This document shows, in pieces, positions 40,529 through 49,315 of a stretch of DNA of 64,000 bases. Position numbers and translations under genes: made by a program. Location of the stretch: contig JAFSGY010000058.1 of NCBI GenBank assembly GCA_017440575.1, positions 22,331 through 86,330 on the forward strand, in the 5' to 3' direction. How positions within the stretch are numbered: the first letter of the stretch is position 1; the number at the start of each line of letters is the position of its first letter. The notes under the pieces were generated by a model. That model was given only the letters and a program-made list of their open reading frames with translations. It had not been told where the DNA came from and ran no database searches. This DNA is from Lachnospiraceae bacterium (lineage in GTDB: Bacteria > Bacillota > Clostridia > Lachnospirales > Lachnospiraceae).

Positions 40529-42109
40529 TTAAATGTTGAACAAATCACTATATACTTTCAATGCTCCATCTGTCTCATGTGCAAGTACACGTTTTGCTAA
40601 TACCTTACCTAACTGTACACCTTCCTGATCAAAGCTGTTGATATTCCATACAAATCCCTGGAACATAACCTTATTCTCAAAGTGTGAAAGAAGTGCACCA
40701 AGTGCCTCTGGTGTTAACTGGTCTCCGATAATAATACTTGATGGACGTCCACCTTCGAAGTTCTTATTGCGGTTTTCATCAGCCTTACCACAAGCAAAAG
40801 CCACAATCTGAGCAACCACATTTGCACACAGCTTCTGCTGACTTGTGCTGTCCTCAATTACAACATCTCTTCCCATCTGATTGTTCTTGAAGCCAACAAA
40901 CTGAAGAGGTACAATATCTGTTCCCTGATGAAGTAACTGATAGAAGGAATGCTGTCCGTTTGTTCCCGGCTCACCAAAGATGATTGGACCTGTTGGGTAA
41001 TTTACAGGCTCGCCAAAACGGTTTACAGACTTTCCGTTTGATTCCATATCTAACTGCTGTAAATGAGCAGGGAAACGGCTTAATGCCTGAGAATATGGAA
41101 GAACAGCTGTATCCGGATATCCTAATACATTACGCTCATATACACCAATCAATGCATCTAACATTGCAGGATTTGCTAACATATCTTTATTCGTTGCAAG
41201 CTTATCTTCTTCTGCTGCACCATCTAAGAATCTCGCAAATACTTCCGGTCCAAATGCCAATGATAATACAGCACCACCTACACCTGAAGTAGATGAGAAA
41301 CGTCCTCCAATATAATCATCCATAAAGAATGCAGCAAGATAATCATCACTCTTTGCTAATGGAGATGTCTCACTTGTAACCGCAACCATATGCTTTGCAG
41401 GATCTAAGCCGGCATTCTTTAATGCATCTTTTACGAAAGATTCATTGGTCAAGGTTTCAAGAGTTGTACCGGATTTGGAAACCAATACAAAAAGAGAATG
41501 TGCTAAATCAATGGTATTTAATACACCTGCTGCATCATCAGGGTCTACATTGCTGATGAACTTTGCTTCCATCTTAAATGTGTTATTTACTTTTGCCCAG
41601 TTTTCCAGTGCTAAATACATCGCACGAGGACCAAGGTCACTACCACCGATACCAATCTGAACAACTGTTGTAAACTTCTCACCTGCTGCGTTTGCAATGA
41701 CGCCACTATGTACTTTGTTTGCAAATTCTGCGATTTTCTGCTGTTCTCCAGTATAGAAATCACGCTTATCACCGCCATCTGCTTCCACAGCTTCGCCTAA
41801 CTGTCCACGAGTCATATGATGAAGTACCATTCGCTTTTCTCCGGTATTGATAACCTCACCATTGTAAAGAGCTTCAAACTTTTCAGTAAGCTGAGCTTCC
41901 TCCGCTAATTTTGCAAGAGCCTCTAATACCTTATCATCAATCTGCTTTGCTGCATAATTATAAACCATGCCAGCTGCCATTGGTACACTGTATTTTTTTA
42001 CACGTTCAGCGCCGTTATCTCCAGACATAACCTCTGCAAGATTTACACGACCTACTTTTGAAAGTTCCTGATAAGAAGTAAGCGTATCCAAATTGTTCCA
42101 CATAACCAT
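40529..42109 (-). CDS. pgi: Glucose-6-phosphate isomerase
   Basis: ATG 42109 (MVMWNNLDTL) is eight bases from AGGAGG; two upstream ATGs are worse placed. The 526-residue glycolytic enzyme interconverts glucose-6-phosphate and fructose-6-phosphate. IGIGGSDLGPRAM (~144-156), FISNVDPDD, SKSGTTLET (sugar-phosphate site), GGRFSSTSGVGGAVL, and FGEPGTNGQHSFYQL with the catalytic Glu and His are all present, as is the late Lys motif SFDQEGVQLGK. It stands alone, followed by a strong terminator. Confidence 0.97.
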   Translation of the reverse strand: MVMWNNLDTLTSYQELSKVGRVNLAEVMSGDNGAERVKKYSVPMAAGMVYNYAAKQIDDKVLEALAKLAEEAQLTEKFEALYNGEVINTGEKRMVLHHMTRGQLGEAVEADGGDKRDFYTGEQQKIAEFANKVHSGVIANAAGEKFTTVVQIGIGGSDLGPRAMYLALENWAKVNNTFKMEAKFISNVDPDDAAGVLNTIDLAHSLFVLVSKSGTTLETLTNESFVKDALKNAGLDPAKHMVAVTSETSPLAKSDDYLAAFFMDDYIGGRFSSTSGVGGAVLSLAFGPEVFARFLDGAAEEDKLATNKDMLANPAMLDALIGVYERNVLGYPDTAVLPYSQALSRFPAHLQQLDMESNGKSVNRFGEPVNYPTGPIIFGEPGTNGQHSFYQLLHQGTDIVPLQFVGFKNNQMGRDVVIEDSTSQQKLCANVVAQIVAFACGKADENRNKNFEGGRPSSIIIGDQLTPEALGALLSHFENKVMFQGFVWNINSFDQEGVQLGKVLAKRVLAHETDGALKVYSDLFNI

Positions 42110-42243
42110 GATCATTTCCTCCTCGAAAAACAAATATTATGTATAAATGTTTGTTTTCAGTTTATTAGCCTTTAACTTCGTTATCATTTTATCAAAGTTT
42201 TTTTCAGATAGCAAGCATAGTTTCCATCTTTCAAAAAACGTTT

Positions 42244-42921
42244 TCATGTCATGAATGATTTTAACAATTCCTCAAGCTCTTTTGCCTCTTTTTCGGTAAA
42301 AATACTCTCCTCCTGCTCATCCTGATAAACAGCTCTCGTATTTCTTGGCTTTCTTATCGTTTCCTTTTCTTGTTCCAGCTCCCATTGCAGCTTTTCCTTG
42401 TCTCCTATCCCATGCTCTAAGCGTTCTGCAATGTGATTTTCCAAATAATCGGTAAGATTAGTTTTCAAAACCTTTCGTCTTCCCGGCATATCCACAATGG
42501 AAGAAATACTTAAAAACAGATAAATCCCAAAAAGACTCACGATATAAAATGGCAACAGGTCTACAAATCGCTTCCCCTCAATAATTCCCTTACATACACC
42601 AAAGCCGGCAACAAATACTCCTGCCATCATAATCTGCCCAGATAAATGCTTAATAAAGTTCACACTCATCCCCATAAAGCGGATACGATTGATATACTTA
42701 TCCACAAAAATAGGGATATTAGACACACCACCATTTAACTTATAACACTGTATAAATCGTTCCTTGCACTGCTTTAACAGCATATTGTCTGTCCCAAGCA
42801 TCGTATCGGTTGCCTGAATCATCCTCTGATATGCTACTCCGATTGCTACTTGATACAACACACCGATTACCATCAGAACGATGGATATCGTCATGATAAG
42901 TGACTGATTTATATTTTCCAT
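42244..42921 (-). CDS. Membrane protein with three predicted helices, unknown function
   Basis: ATG 42921 (MENINQSLIM) has GGGAGGA before it. The 225-residue protein has helices at ~8-32, ~90-110 and ~125-145, then a charged cytoplasmic tail rich in Glu and Lys (~165-225) that may be coiled. I do not recognise the family. The topology (short N-terminal helix, central pair, charged tail) resembles MotA/ExbB-like proteins only loosely. It has its own promoter and is divergent from the TSCPD-murG operon. Confidence 0.72.
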   Translation of the reverse strand: MENINQSLIMTISIVLMVIGVLYQVAIGVAYQRMIQATDTMLGTDNMLLKQCKERFIQCYKLNGGVSNIPIFVDKYINRIRFMGMSVNFIKHLSGQIMMAGVFVAGFGVCKGIIEGKRFVDLLPFYIVSLFGIYLFLSISSIVDMPGRRKVLKTNLTDYLENHIAERLEHGIGDKEKLQWELEQEKETIRKPRNTRAVYQDEQEESIFTEKEAKELEELLKSFMT

Positions 42922-42955
42922 GATGATTCCTCCCAAATTCCTTGTTGTTGGACAA

Positions 42956-42984
42956 AGTATACTGAAATTTTTTTTGCACTACAA
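42956..42984 (-). promoter_or_regulatory. Sigma-A-like promoter of the membrane protein gene
   Basis: The minus strand reads TTGTAG (42984-42979), 17 bases, TATACT (42961-42956), ~35 bases before the start codon. Confidence 0.65.
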
Positions 42985-43162
42985 GGGGATTTCTGGTAGA
43001 ATCGTTCGACAAGTTCTGCCATATCCGGCTACCATCTGACTGCGTCTTTCACGCCTCAACAAAATGCTTGCATTTATCACATTATTTTTAGGCTTTTCTA
43101 TGGTTTCTTTTTCTGTTATAATCCATAACATATATATGTGTGATGTACTTAGGAGGGAAATG

Positions 43163-43408
43163 ATGAAATACAAAACAAGTGGTACCTGTTCATCAATGAT
43201 TGATATTGAAACAAATGGTGATATTATTGAATCTGTTGTCTTTACCGGTGGTTGTAATGGTAATCTGCAGGGTATTTCTGCATTAGTAAAGGGCATGAAA
43301 ATAGAAGATGCCATTGCAAAATTAAAGGGTATTAAGTGTGGCTTTAAGAACACTTCCTGCCCAGATCAGCTTGCTCATGCTCTGGAAGAACTTATTGCTG
43401 CAAAATAG
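43163..43408 (+). CDS. TSCPD domain-containing protein
   Basis: ATG 43163 (MKYKTSGTC) has AGGAGG six bases upstream. The 81-residue protein has the TSCPD signature near its end (KNTSCPDQLAHAL) and Cys residues at ~9, 30 and 50-56 that can bind zinc. The domain is like the C-terminal tail of class II ribonucleotide reductases, but the free-standing form has no assigned function. MurG starts 12 bp after it, so they share a transcript. Confidence 0.9.
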   Translation: MKYKTSGTCSSMIDIETNGDIIESVVFTGGCNGNLQGISALVKGMKIEDAIAKLKGIKCGFKNTSCPDQLAHALEELIAAK

Positions 43409-43420
43409 GAGGCATTTCAT

Positions 43421-44491
43421 ATGAAGCGCATCGTATTCACTGGCGGCGGAACAGCCGGCCATGTTACACCAAATATTGCTCTGTTTCCAAGATTAAAGGA
43501 GCTTAATTACGATATTCATTATATTGGCTCTTACGAAGGAATCGAGAAAAAATTAATGGAAGATTACCATATTCCCTATTATGGAATCTCAACAGGAAAG
43601 CTTAGACGCTACTTCGATCCAAAGAACTTCAGTGATCCCTTCCGCGTTATCAAAGGCTTTTCTGAGGCAAAGAAAATATTAAAAACCTTAAAGCCTGACA
43701 TTGTTTTCAGTAAAGGAGGCTTTGTTAGCGTACCAGTTATTAGAGCTGCTGCCTCTTTAAAGATTCCATGTATTATACACGAATCGGATATGACTCCAGG
43801 ACTTGCCAACAAGCTGTGCATTCCTGTTGCAAATAAAGTATGCTGCAATTTCCCTGAAACCTTGCAAAATCTTCCAGCTGATAAAGCGGTTCTTACCGGT
43901 TCTCCAATTCGTGAGGAGCTATCAAGAGGCAATAAATATCATGCGCTTGATCTTTGTGGTTTTACATCAGGCAAACCGGTTATTCTTGTAATTGGTGGAA
44001 GTCTTGGTGCTGCCGGTGTCAATTCACTGGTACGTGATGCCCTTCCAAAGCTGTTAGACGATTTTCAGATTGTGCATGTTTGTGGAAAGGATAAGGTTGA
44101 TAACCTTTTATTAAATACACAAGGCTATAAGCAATTCGAATATGTAAAGGAAGACTTAAAAGACCTCTTTGCTCTTGCCGATATTGTTATTTCCAGAGCT
44201 GGAGCAAACGCTATCTGCGAGCTTCTAGCCCTTAGAAAGCCGAGTCTCTTAATACCGCTTCCTGCCTCCAGCAGCCGTGGTGACCAGATTCTGAATGCTA
44301 AGAGTTTTGAATCACAGGGATTTTCCATGGTAGCTGATGAAGATGACTTAACACCTTACACCTTGGTAGAAAAGGTTCATGAGCTATACTTTACTAGACA
44401 ATCCTTTATCGAGGCCATGCAAAACAGTAATCAGCGTAATTCGATTGCAACGATTGTGGACTTAATTGAAAAAGAAGTGAAAAAAGCATAA
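43421..44491 (+). CDS. murG: MurG: lipid II-forming N-acetylglucosaminyltransferase
   Basis: The 356-residue enzyme adds GlcNAc from UDP-GlcNAc to lipid I, giving lipid II, at the inner membrane face. FTGGGTAGHVTPN (~5-17) is the first GT28 glycine loop, GGFVSVPV another, and IGGSLGAAGVN binds the donor. SRAGANAICELLAL (~248-261) is the UDP-sugar site and SSRGDQILNA follows. GGAGGC precedes the ATG. It is outside the usual division/cell-wall cluster here and follows a TSCPD gene. Confidence 0.95.
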   Translation: MKRIVFTGGGTAGHVTPNIALFPRLKELNYDIHYIGSYEGIEKKLMEDYHIPYYGISTGKLRRYFDPKNFSDPFRVIKGFSEAKKILKTLKPDIVFSKGGFVSVPVIRAAASLKIPCIIHESDMTPGLANKLCIPVANKVCCNFPETLQNLPADKAVLTGSPIREELSRGNKYHALDLCGFTSGKPVILVIGGSLGAAGVNSLVRDALPKLLDDFQIVHVCGKDKVDNLLLNTQGYKQFEYVKEDLKDLFALADIVISRAGANAICELLALRKPSLLIPLPASSSRGDQILNAKSFESQGFSMVADEDDLTPYTLVEKVHELYFTRQSFIEAMQNSNQRNSIATIVDLIEKEVKKA

Positions 44492-44495
44492 TATA

Positions 44496-44540
44496 AAAAT
44501 ACAACCCCTTCCGAGTTTTTCGAAAGAGGTTGTATTTTTA
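44496..44540. terminator. Bidirectional terminator after murG
   Basis: AAAAATACAACC pairs with GGTTGTATTTTT around an inner imperfect stem, between convergent genes. Confidence 0.9.
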
Positions 44541-44548
44541 TATTATGC

Positions 44549-44959
44549 TTATTCTGTTATCTGATTCTTCACTGCCTCAAGCTCATCCTGAGTCATTTCG
44601 GTTGGATTCCAAGCGATTTTCTGATTATCATTCTCGTATCTTGGAATCAGATGCATATGGAAATGAAATACCGTCTGTCCTGCTACTTCATTATTGTTCT
44701 GAACTAAGTTAAAGCCGTCACATCCAAGCTTCTCTGTCATGGTTGTTGCCATTCTCTTAGCAAGCTTCATAACCTTTGCTGCTGTTTCATCCGGCAGCTC
44801 ATACAGATTCTTAAAATGTGATTTTGGAAGAATCAAAGCATGTCCTTTGGTTGCTGGCGCAAGGTCAAGAATGACACGAAACTCCTCATCTTCATATAAC
44901 GTTTTCGATGGAATCTCTCCATTTGCTATTTTACAAAAAATACAATTATTATCTATCAT
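44549..44959 (-). CDS. HIT-family nucleotide hydrolase
   Basis: ATG 44959 (MIDNNCIFCK) has AGAGGA at good distance, better than ATG 44995. The 136-residue protein has the zinc pair CIFCK near the start, the HIT motif HFHMHLIP (~96-103, H-x-H-x-H), and the family helix GHALILPKSH. Hint-type enzymes hydrolyse AMP-lysine or AMP-NH2-type bonds. It follows the FMN reductase-SCP2 gene by 22 bp on the same strand. Confidence 0.95.
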   Translation of the reverse strand: MIDNNCIFCKIANGEIPSKTLYEDEEFRVILDLAPATKGHALILPKSHFKNLYELPDETAAKVMKLAKRMATTMTEKLGCDGFNLVQNNNEVAGQTVFHFHMHLIPRYENDNQKIAWNPTEMTQDELEAVKNQITE

Positions 44960-44981
44960 TCTGTTGTCCTCTCTTTCTGAT

Positions 44982-45974
44982 TTATTGGAATCCATAAAGA
45001 ATATCCAAAGTTCTTAAAACCTTAAAGTCTCCCTTCATCTTCATGGAACCTGCCATAAACGCTCTTTGGAAGGTCATTCTTCCCTGAATTATTTCATTCA
45101 TTACTTCCGTTGATATCTGCATCTCTACATCTGCCTTATCAACTGTTCCATAGAAACATTCCATCTCTGCATTATTCACCTTAATGATCAATGGCTTAGC
45201 TGCCTCCGGCATATGAAATTTGTACACTGCCTGAAATCCCGGCTGAGGACGGAAATGGCTCTTCAAATCTTCCACAAACAGATTCGTTTCCTCGATTTCC
45301 TTTTCCCCCATCAGATCCTTGAACATACTAGCAAGCTCCTGAATATCTTCCTTCTGTTTCTGCACATAATCATCATCAGATGCCAGCTCAGAAAGCTGCT
45401 CTGCCTCCTGTGGTGTCAGATTCAGACTTTGTGTAAAGGATACCTTCTGCTTTACAGCCTGATTACTACATGGCAAAACCACTGCCTTCTGATTAATAGA
45501 ACGATATAAATCCTCTGTCCTTCTCTCAATCAACCTTGCATACTGCTTGTTCTGCTCAAAATCCGCGATATCTGCAACAAATCCACAGATTCCAGTGCAA
45601 AGAATTCCACCTAAAATCTCCCATGCCACATTTAAGTGCATCATACCTTCACGCTCACCATATGCAGTAGACATGACAACGGGACACATATATATTTTAG
45701 AAAGTCTTTCCTTATCACCATAGAGCCAGCATGCATCCAGAAACTGCTGCATCCAGCCTCCAATTCCATACCACTCTACCGTTGTCGCAAGGATAACACC
45801 ATCTGCATCCTTTAACGTCTGTGGCAATGCCGTAATATTATTCTTAATCTCATATAAATCGTATCGTTCTACGGTAACATTCAGTTCTTTTAGAACCTCC
45901 TGCATCTTGTTCATTACATACAGCGTAGGATCCCCAATCATTCCTCGTCCGCCATAATAAATATTAATCTTCAC
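44982..45974 (-). CDS. NAD(P)H-dependent FMN reductase fused to an SCP2 sterol-carrier-like domain
   Basis: The 330-residue protein begins with a flavodoxin-like FMN_red domain (1-~175: MKINIYYGGRG, DGVILATTVEWYGIGGWMQQFLDAC, MCPVVMSTAYG). It ends with an SCP2-like domain (~235-330: PLIIKVNNAEMECFYG, VEMQISTEVMNEIIQGRMTF, GSMKMKGDFKVL). SCP2 domains hold lipids or hydrophobic ligands, so the fusion suggests reduction of a bound apolar compound such as a quinone or steroid. No known substrate. A ~60-residue acidic linker joins the parts. Confidence 0.87.
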   Translation of the reverse strand: MKINIYYGGRGMIGDPTLYVMNKMQEVLKELNVTVERYDLYEIKNNITALPQTLKDADGVILATTVEWYGIGGWMQQFLDACWLYGDKERLSKIYMCPVVMSTAYGEREGMMHLNVAWEILGGILCTGICGFVADIADFEQNKQYARLIERRTEDLYRSINQKAVVLPCSNQAVKQKVSFTQSLNLTPQEAEQLSELASDDDYVQKQKEDIQELASMFKDLMGEKEIEETNLFVEDLKSHFRPQPGFQAVYKFHMPEAAKPLIIKVNNAEMECFYGTVDKADVEMQISTEVMNEIIQGRMTFQRAFMAGSMKMKGDFKVLRTLDILYGFQ

Positions 45975-46074
45975 CCACTATCACCCTTTTTACCTTTCAA
46001 CCTTCTCATGTAACCCATAGCTTTACATAACTACTTCTATTGTAACTGTGTAAAAGAGTATCGTCAATTGGATT

Positions 46075-47538
46075 TTAACAATAAGTCAAACAAACTCTCC
46101 CTAACATAATCCTATCCCCTAGTTCCATTGCAACCTCCTCATGAATCCCTAATAAATCACCATTTCGTATTGTTCCATTGGTAGAATTCAAGTCTGAAAT
46201 ATAGACTTGTCCGTTCCTCTCCTCTAGCCTTGCATGCATACGGCTCACGGTATTGTCGGGAATCACAACATCGCAGAATTGTGCAAGCTTTCCCAGAGTA
46301 AGAGGGAATTGTATCAGCGGAATCTTCAGTTCTTTTCCATTTACCATGCCTTTTAAGCAGCGCTCCGGCATAAACTCCCCGTTCAGAAGCATCGTTGCAC
46401 CAGTAAGTTCAGAGGTCTGCTGTCCTGTATGTGATTTTTCCCCACTTTCCATAACCGTATTTTTTTCTACCTTAATCATGTGCACATTAGCTTTCTCTAA
46501 CATTTCTCCATCCTGTTCCCAATACTCTAACACATTCTCTGGCTCATCGGACAATTCCCGAATCTGTTCCTCTTGCCTCCATTTCTTTAAAATGCTGACA
46601 AAGAAAAGAACAGCTGCCACAACAGACATTCCAATAGCCCCATAAAGACTGACCTCCTGCTTTTGCGACAAAGGAATCAGCTTTAACAGCCTTGCACCAA
46701 AAATAATGGCTCCTGCACTAAGTGCTAACAAGGTACAAAGTAATGCTCCTAGAATATTTTTGTTCCACCCATAAGACTCTACCTCATCTGTCGTATCCTC
46801 GATTTCATTTTTATCATAATTATTTTGTTTCATATCATTTCTATATAAGTTAACATTGTCTTCTTTTATAAAATCAGGACTTTTACAATAGGAATCTCTC
46901 TCTATCTTAGAACAATTCGCTGACTCACAATTATCCTTCCATTCCATGTCCGCTCCCATTTCCTGCGCCTCATATAACATTACCTTTACCTCACTAAGTA
47001 CATAATTAGGATTTCTGGTATATCGATAAACCTGATATGCAAGCCATACCGCCTGCTCCTGCTTGTGGTCAATCTTGGTCAAAAGATAGTCCAAAAGCAT
47101 TTGAAAGGACTTTCTGACATCTCCGTCATAATCAGGATAGCATACAAAAAATGGCTCACTGGTATCCATATGAAGAAAAATATACTCTGGCATGAGAAGT
47201 ACCTGACTGCCATCCAGTAAATATTCCTCTAATCGCTCAAAACATCGGATACAGCCTGCCAGCAGCTTATGCAATACCTCATAACCAATGTCCTGCTTTT
47301 CATACAATCGATCTAGAGCTTGCAAAGAATTAATCTCATAGCAATACTGCTTCTCCCCTTCCTTGTATCTATATACCACAGGAAGCAGTCCTGGAATCTG
47401 ATTCTCTAACAGCATTCTTGTTATATAGCTCTCTTCTTGTGTGCTCTCAAAAAACTGATAGGTACTTAAAACCAAATAATTATGATTCATACTCCTCTCA
47501 TATCGTTTATCTGGCAAGCACTTCTCTTGTTCCTCCAT
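46075..47538 (-). CDS. FHA-domain membrane protein with DUF6382 N-terminus
   Basis: This is the last gene of the Tad operon, starting 26 bp after the TadE-like gene. The 487-residue protein has DUF6382 (~17-200), two membrane helices (~264-290 and ~300-318) and a C-terminal FHA domain (~410-487). The FHA part has LGKLAQFCDVVIPDNTVSRMHARLEE and SDLNSTNGT. FHA binds phosphothreonine, so Ser/Thr phosphorylation may govern pilus assembly. No kinase gene is next to it. The ATG may also be 47490 (MNHNYLVLS). Confidence 0.9.
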   Translation of the reverse strand: MEEQEKCLPDKRYERSMNHNYLVLSTYQFFESTQEESYITRMLLENQIPGLLPVVYRYKEGEKQYCYEINSLQALDRLYEKQDIGYEVLHKLLAGCIRCFERLEEYLLDGSQVLLMPEYIFLHMDTSEPFFVCYPDYDGDVRKSFQMLLDYLLTKIDHKQEQAVWLAYQVYRYTRNPNYVLSEVKVMLYEAQEMGADMEWKDNCESANCSKIERDSYCKSPDFIKEDNVNLYRNDMKQNNYDKNEIEDTTDEVESYGWNKNILGALLCTLLALSAGAIIFGARLLKLIPLSQKQEVSLYGAIGMSVVAAVLFFVSILKKWRQEEQIRELSDEPENVLEYWEQDGEMLEKANVHMIKVEKNTVMESGEKSHTGQQTSELTGATMLLNGEFMPERCLKGMVNGKELKIPLIQFPLTLGKLAQFCDVVIPDNTVSRMHARLEERNGQVYISDLNSTNGTIRNGDLLGIHEEVAMELGDRIMLGRVCLTYC

Positions 47539-47564
47539 TTCCTTATCCTGTCCTTTCTTTTATC

Positions 47565-47999
47565 CTATATCTGTCTCAATATCGCCACTGTCTTATTTCT
47601 CAAAACCTTTTTACTGACTTCCATACAAAGTGCATCCTTACTAACAACAGCGCTTAGCCAGTTGCCAACAGGCATATTCATCTTGCATTCATAAGAAACT
47701 GTTACTGCAAGTCCTGACACACGTACCGTGGTGTTCACTTCCCTGACTGCGAAGAGCTTCCCCTCTATCAAGGTCTCTGCCGCACCTGTTGCCTCTTCAT
47801 ACGCCTCCTGCGTATTGGCAAATCGGTTACTGCTTCCCCGTAATGCCGCGGCATAGGCACATTGCTCTAAAATACATCTGTCATAGCAATAAAATGACAG
47901 AAATATCATAAATACAATAATCATTATGACAAAGGGCAAAAGCAGTGCTGCTTCCACCGTAAAATACCCTGACATTTTCTTTGTAAGATACCTTCTCAT
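47565..47999 (-). CDS. TadE-like pseudopilin
   Basis: The 144-residue protein has a short basic leader, then G11|Y-F-T-V-E16 with the +5 Glu of type IV pilins, and a hydrophobic helix (~17-40). After processing it would be a minor pilin or pilus-base protein exposed outside the membrane, with one Cys-poor beta-rich domain. It overlaps the prepilin peptidase gene by 4 bp (ATGA), so peptidase and substrate are coupled. Confidence 0.85.
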   Translation of the reverse strand: MRRYLTKKMSGYFTVEAALLLPFVIMIIVFMIFLSFYCYDRCILEQCAYAAALRGSSNRFANTQEAYEEATGAAETLIEGKLFAVREVNTTVRVSGLAVTVSYECKMNMPVGNWLSAVVSKDALCMEVSKKVLRNKTVAILRQI

Positions 48000-48430
48000 G
48001 ACATGCCTCCAAGAAGAAATGTCATGCTATAGCCAAGAAACAATGCCGGCAAAAAGGGAAGTCTGATTCTTTTCTTTCCTCTTTTTAAAAGAATTACCAC
48101 AAATGCTATAGGCACCATAAAAAGGCTGGCAAAACAAACAATTCCAAGTGTATTCCTTACCCCACACAAAATACCAAGCGCCGCAATTACCAATCCATCC
48201 CCTTTTCCAATCTGTTCCCCACTAATTATAGATATCCCAAACATACATACTCCAATAAACAATCCTCCTAGCGCTCCATACCAGCTATGATCCTGTCTGA
48301 CCATACAGCCATAACATGCAACTAATGCCATTGCTACAATGTAAATTACTCGAATCTCCCGTTTTCTCACATCCTCTATTCCTGCAAAAAATAGCAATAG
48401 TCCTTCCAATGCATAAATACCATATATCAT
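47996..48430 (-). CDS. Prepilin peptidase (A24, TadV-like), second copy
   Basis: The 144-residue membrane aspartate protease has catalytic Asp19 in the first loop (AGIEDVRKREI) and the GxGD motif in GKGDGLVIA (~73-82, Asp ~77). Four to six hydrophobic helices are seen. TadV-type peptidases cut Flp, TadE and TadF-like pilins before the +1 residue. It is the second of two such genes in the locus. It lies 30 bp after the large TadE-like gene and is coupled to the small one. Confidence 0.9.
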   Translation of the reverse strand: MIYGIYALEGLLLFFAGIEDVRKREIRVIYIVAMALVACYGCMVRQDHSWYGALGGLFIGVCMFGISIISGEQIGKGDGLVIAALGILCGVRNTLGIVCFASLFMVPIAFVVILLKRGKKRIRLPFLPALFLGYSMTFLLGGMS

Positions 48431-48460
48431 CTATATCTAAAAACCTTTCCTTTCTATTCT

Positions 48461-49297
48461 TTAACCGCATTTTTTACAGGCAGTCCTATTTCCTACCTTG
48501 GATAATGGAATCTCCTGAATAGTCCTTTTCAAACCGCTACACTGTAAAGTTGCATGATATCGATTTCCATAGCTTGTAACAAATACGGTATTCGTGCATT
48601 TTTTTCCACATTCTTCGCAGACGTAGAAACAGGCTCCATCTGCATTCCTTAGCTTCTCCACATACTCAATATCAACTGCACGAATTGACAGCCTTAGATA
48701 AGAACAGCTTTTCGTTCTATGATATACCTCTCCATACTCCGTAATGTAAACCGTCTCTTCTTCCTCTGCCTTGGCTTTTTCTACATCATAGCCTGTCCAT
48801 GCCCTTGCTCTCATCCGACTAAACATTAGAAAATCTGAAAATCCCATTATGGGATAATAAGACTCTGCCTTGTACGGAAATATTAAATCGATACACTCAT
48901 CCTCTCCCATTATGTCAACAGACTCACCCACGATTGTAAGCTCCTTTGCTGACTGATGTAACTTCATATTCCAATTACTTTGCAAACGATAGATTTCTAT
49001 AAAAGACATTAAATTCATAATCGCAAACAGAAATAATGGCAAAACGAAAGTTGCTTCAACTGTCATACTGGCAGACTCTGTGCTCCTCTTAGAAAAGAGG
49101 CAGAAGGATATTCTTCTACATGCCTGAATAGAATTGTGCAGGATAACAGAAAATGCATGGACTGTCTGGAGAGACATAGCTCCTTTCTTATTTACTCTTT
49201 TGTTTTGACGTGTCTGTTGTTTTGATCCTTTTGAATCGTTTATTTTCTGTATAAAAGGTCTCACGAATGGAGAAGAATTCAACATGTAAAAGAACAT
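48461..49297 (-). CDS. TadE-like pseudopilin with twin zinc-site C-terminus
   Basis: The 278-residue protein starts at ATG 49297 after a full AAAGGAGGTG. A long ~76-residue leader precedes A76|S-M-T-V-E81 (+5 Glu) and a hydrophobic helix (~82-102). The last ~95 residues are two copies of one motif: YITEYGEVYHRTKSCSYL...CEECG and VFVTSYGNRYHATLQCSGL...CKKCG. Each has the His-Cys-Cys-Cys order of the small zinc knuckle YH-x4-C-x2-L...CxxC. Such a metal-binding double on a pilin-like protein is not usual. The DUF5702 gene lies 18 bp upstream. Confidence 0.82.
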   Translation of the reverse strand: MFFYMLNSSPFVRPFIQKINDSKGSKQQTRQNKRVNKKGAMSLQTVHAFSVILHNSIQACRRISFCLFSKRSTESASMTVEATFVLPLFLFAIMNLMSFIEIYRLQSNWNMKLHQSAKELTIVGESVDIMGEDECIDLIFPYKAESYYPIMGFSDFLMFSRMRARAWTGYDVEKAKAEEEETVYITEYGEVYHRTKSCSYLRLSIRAVDIEYVEKLRNADGACFYVCEECGKKCTNTVFVTSYGNRYHATLQCSGLKRTIQEIPLSKVGNRTACKKCG

Positions 49298-49315
49298 CCT
49301 TCCACCTCCTTTCTC

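Noticed and set aside
42740-43353. Minus-strand open frames at the divergent region of the membrane-protein and TSCPD genes
   Set aside because: They overlap real genes or the promoter and lack starts with sites.
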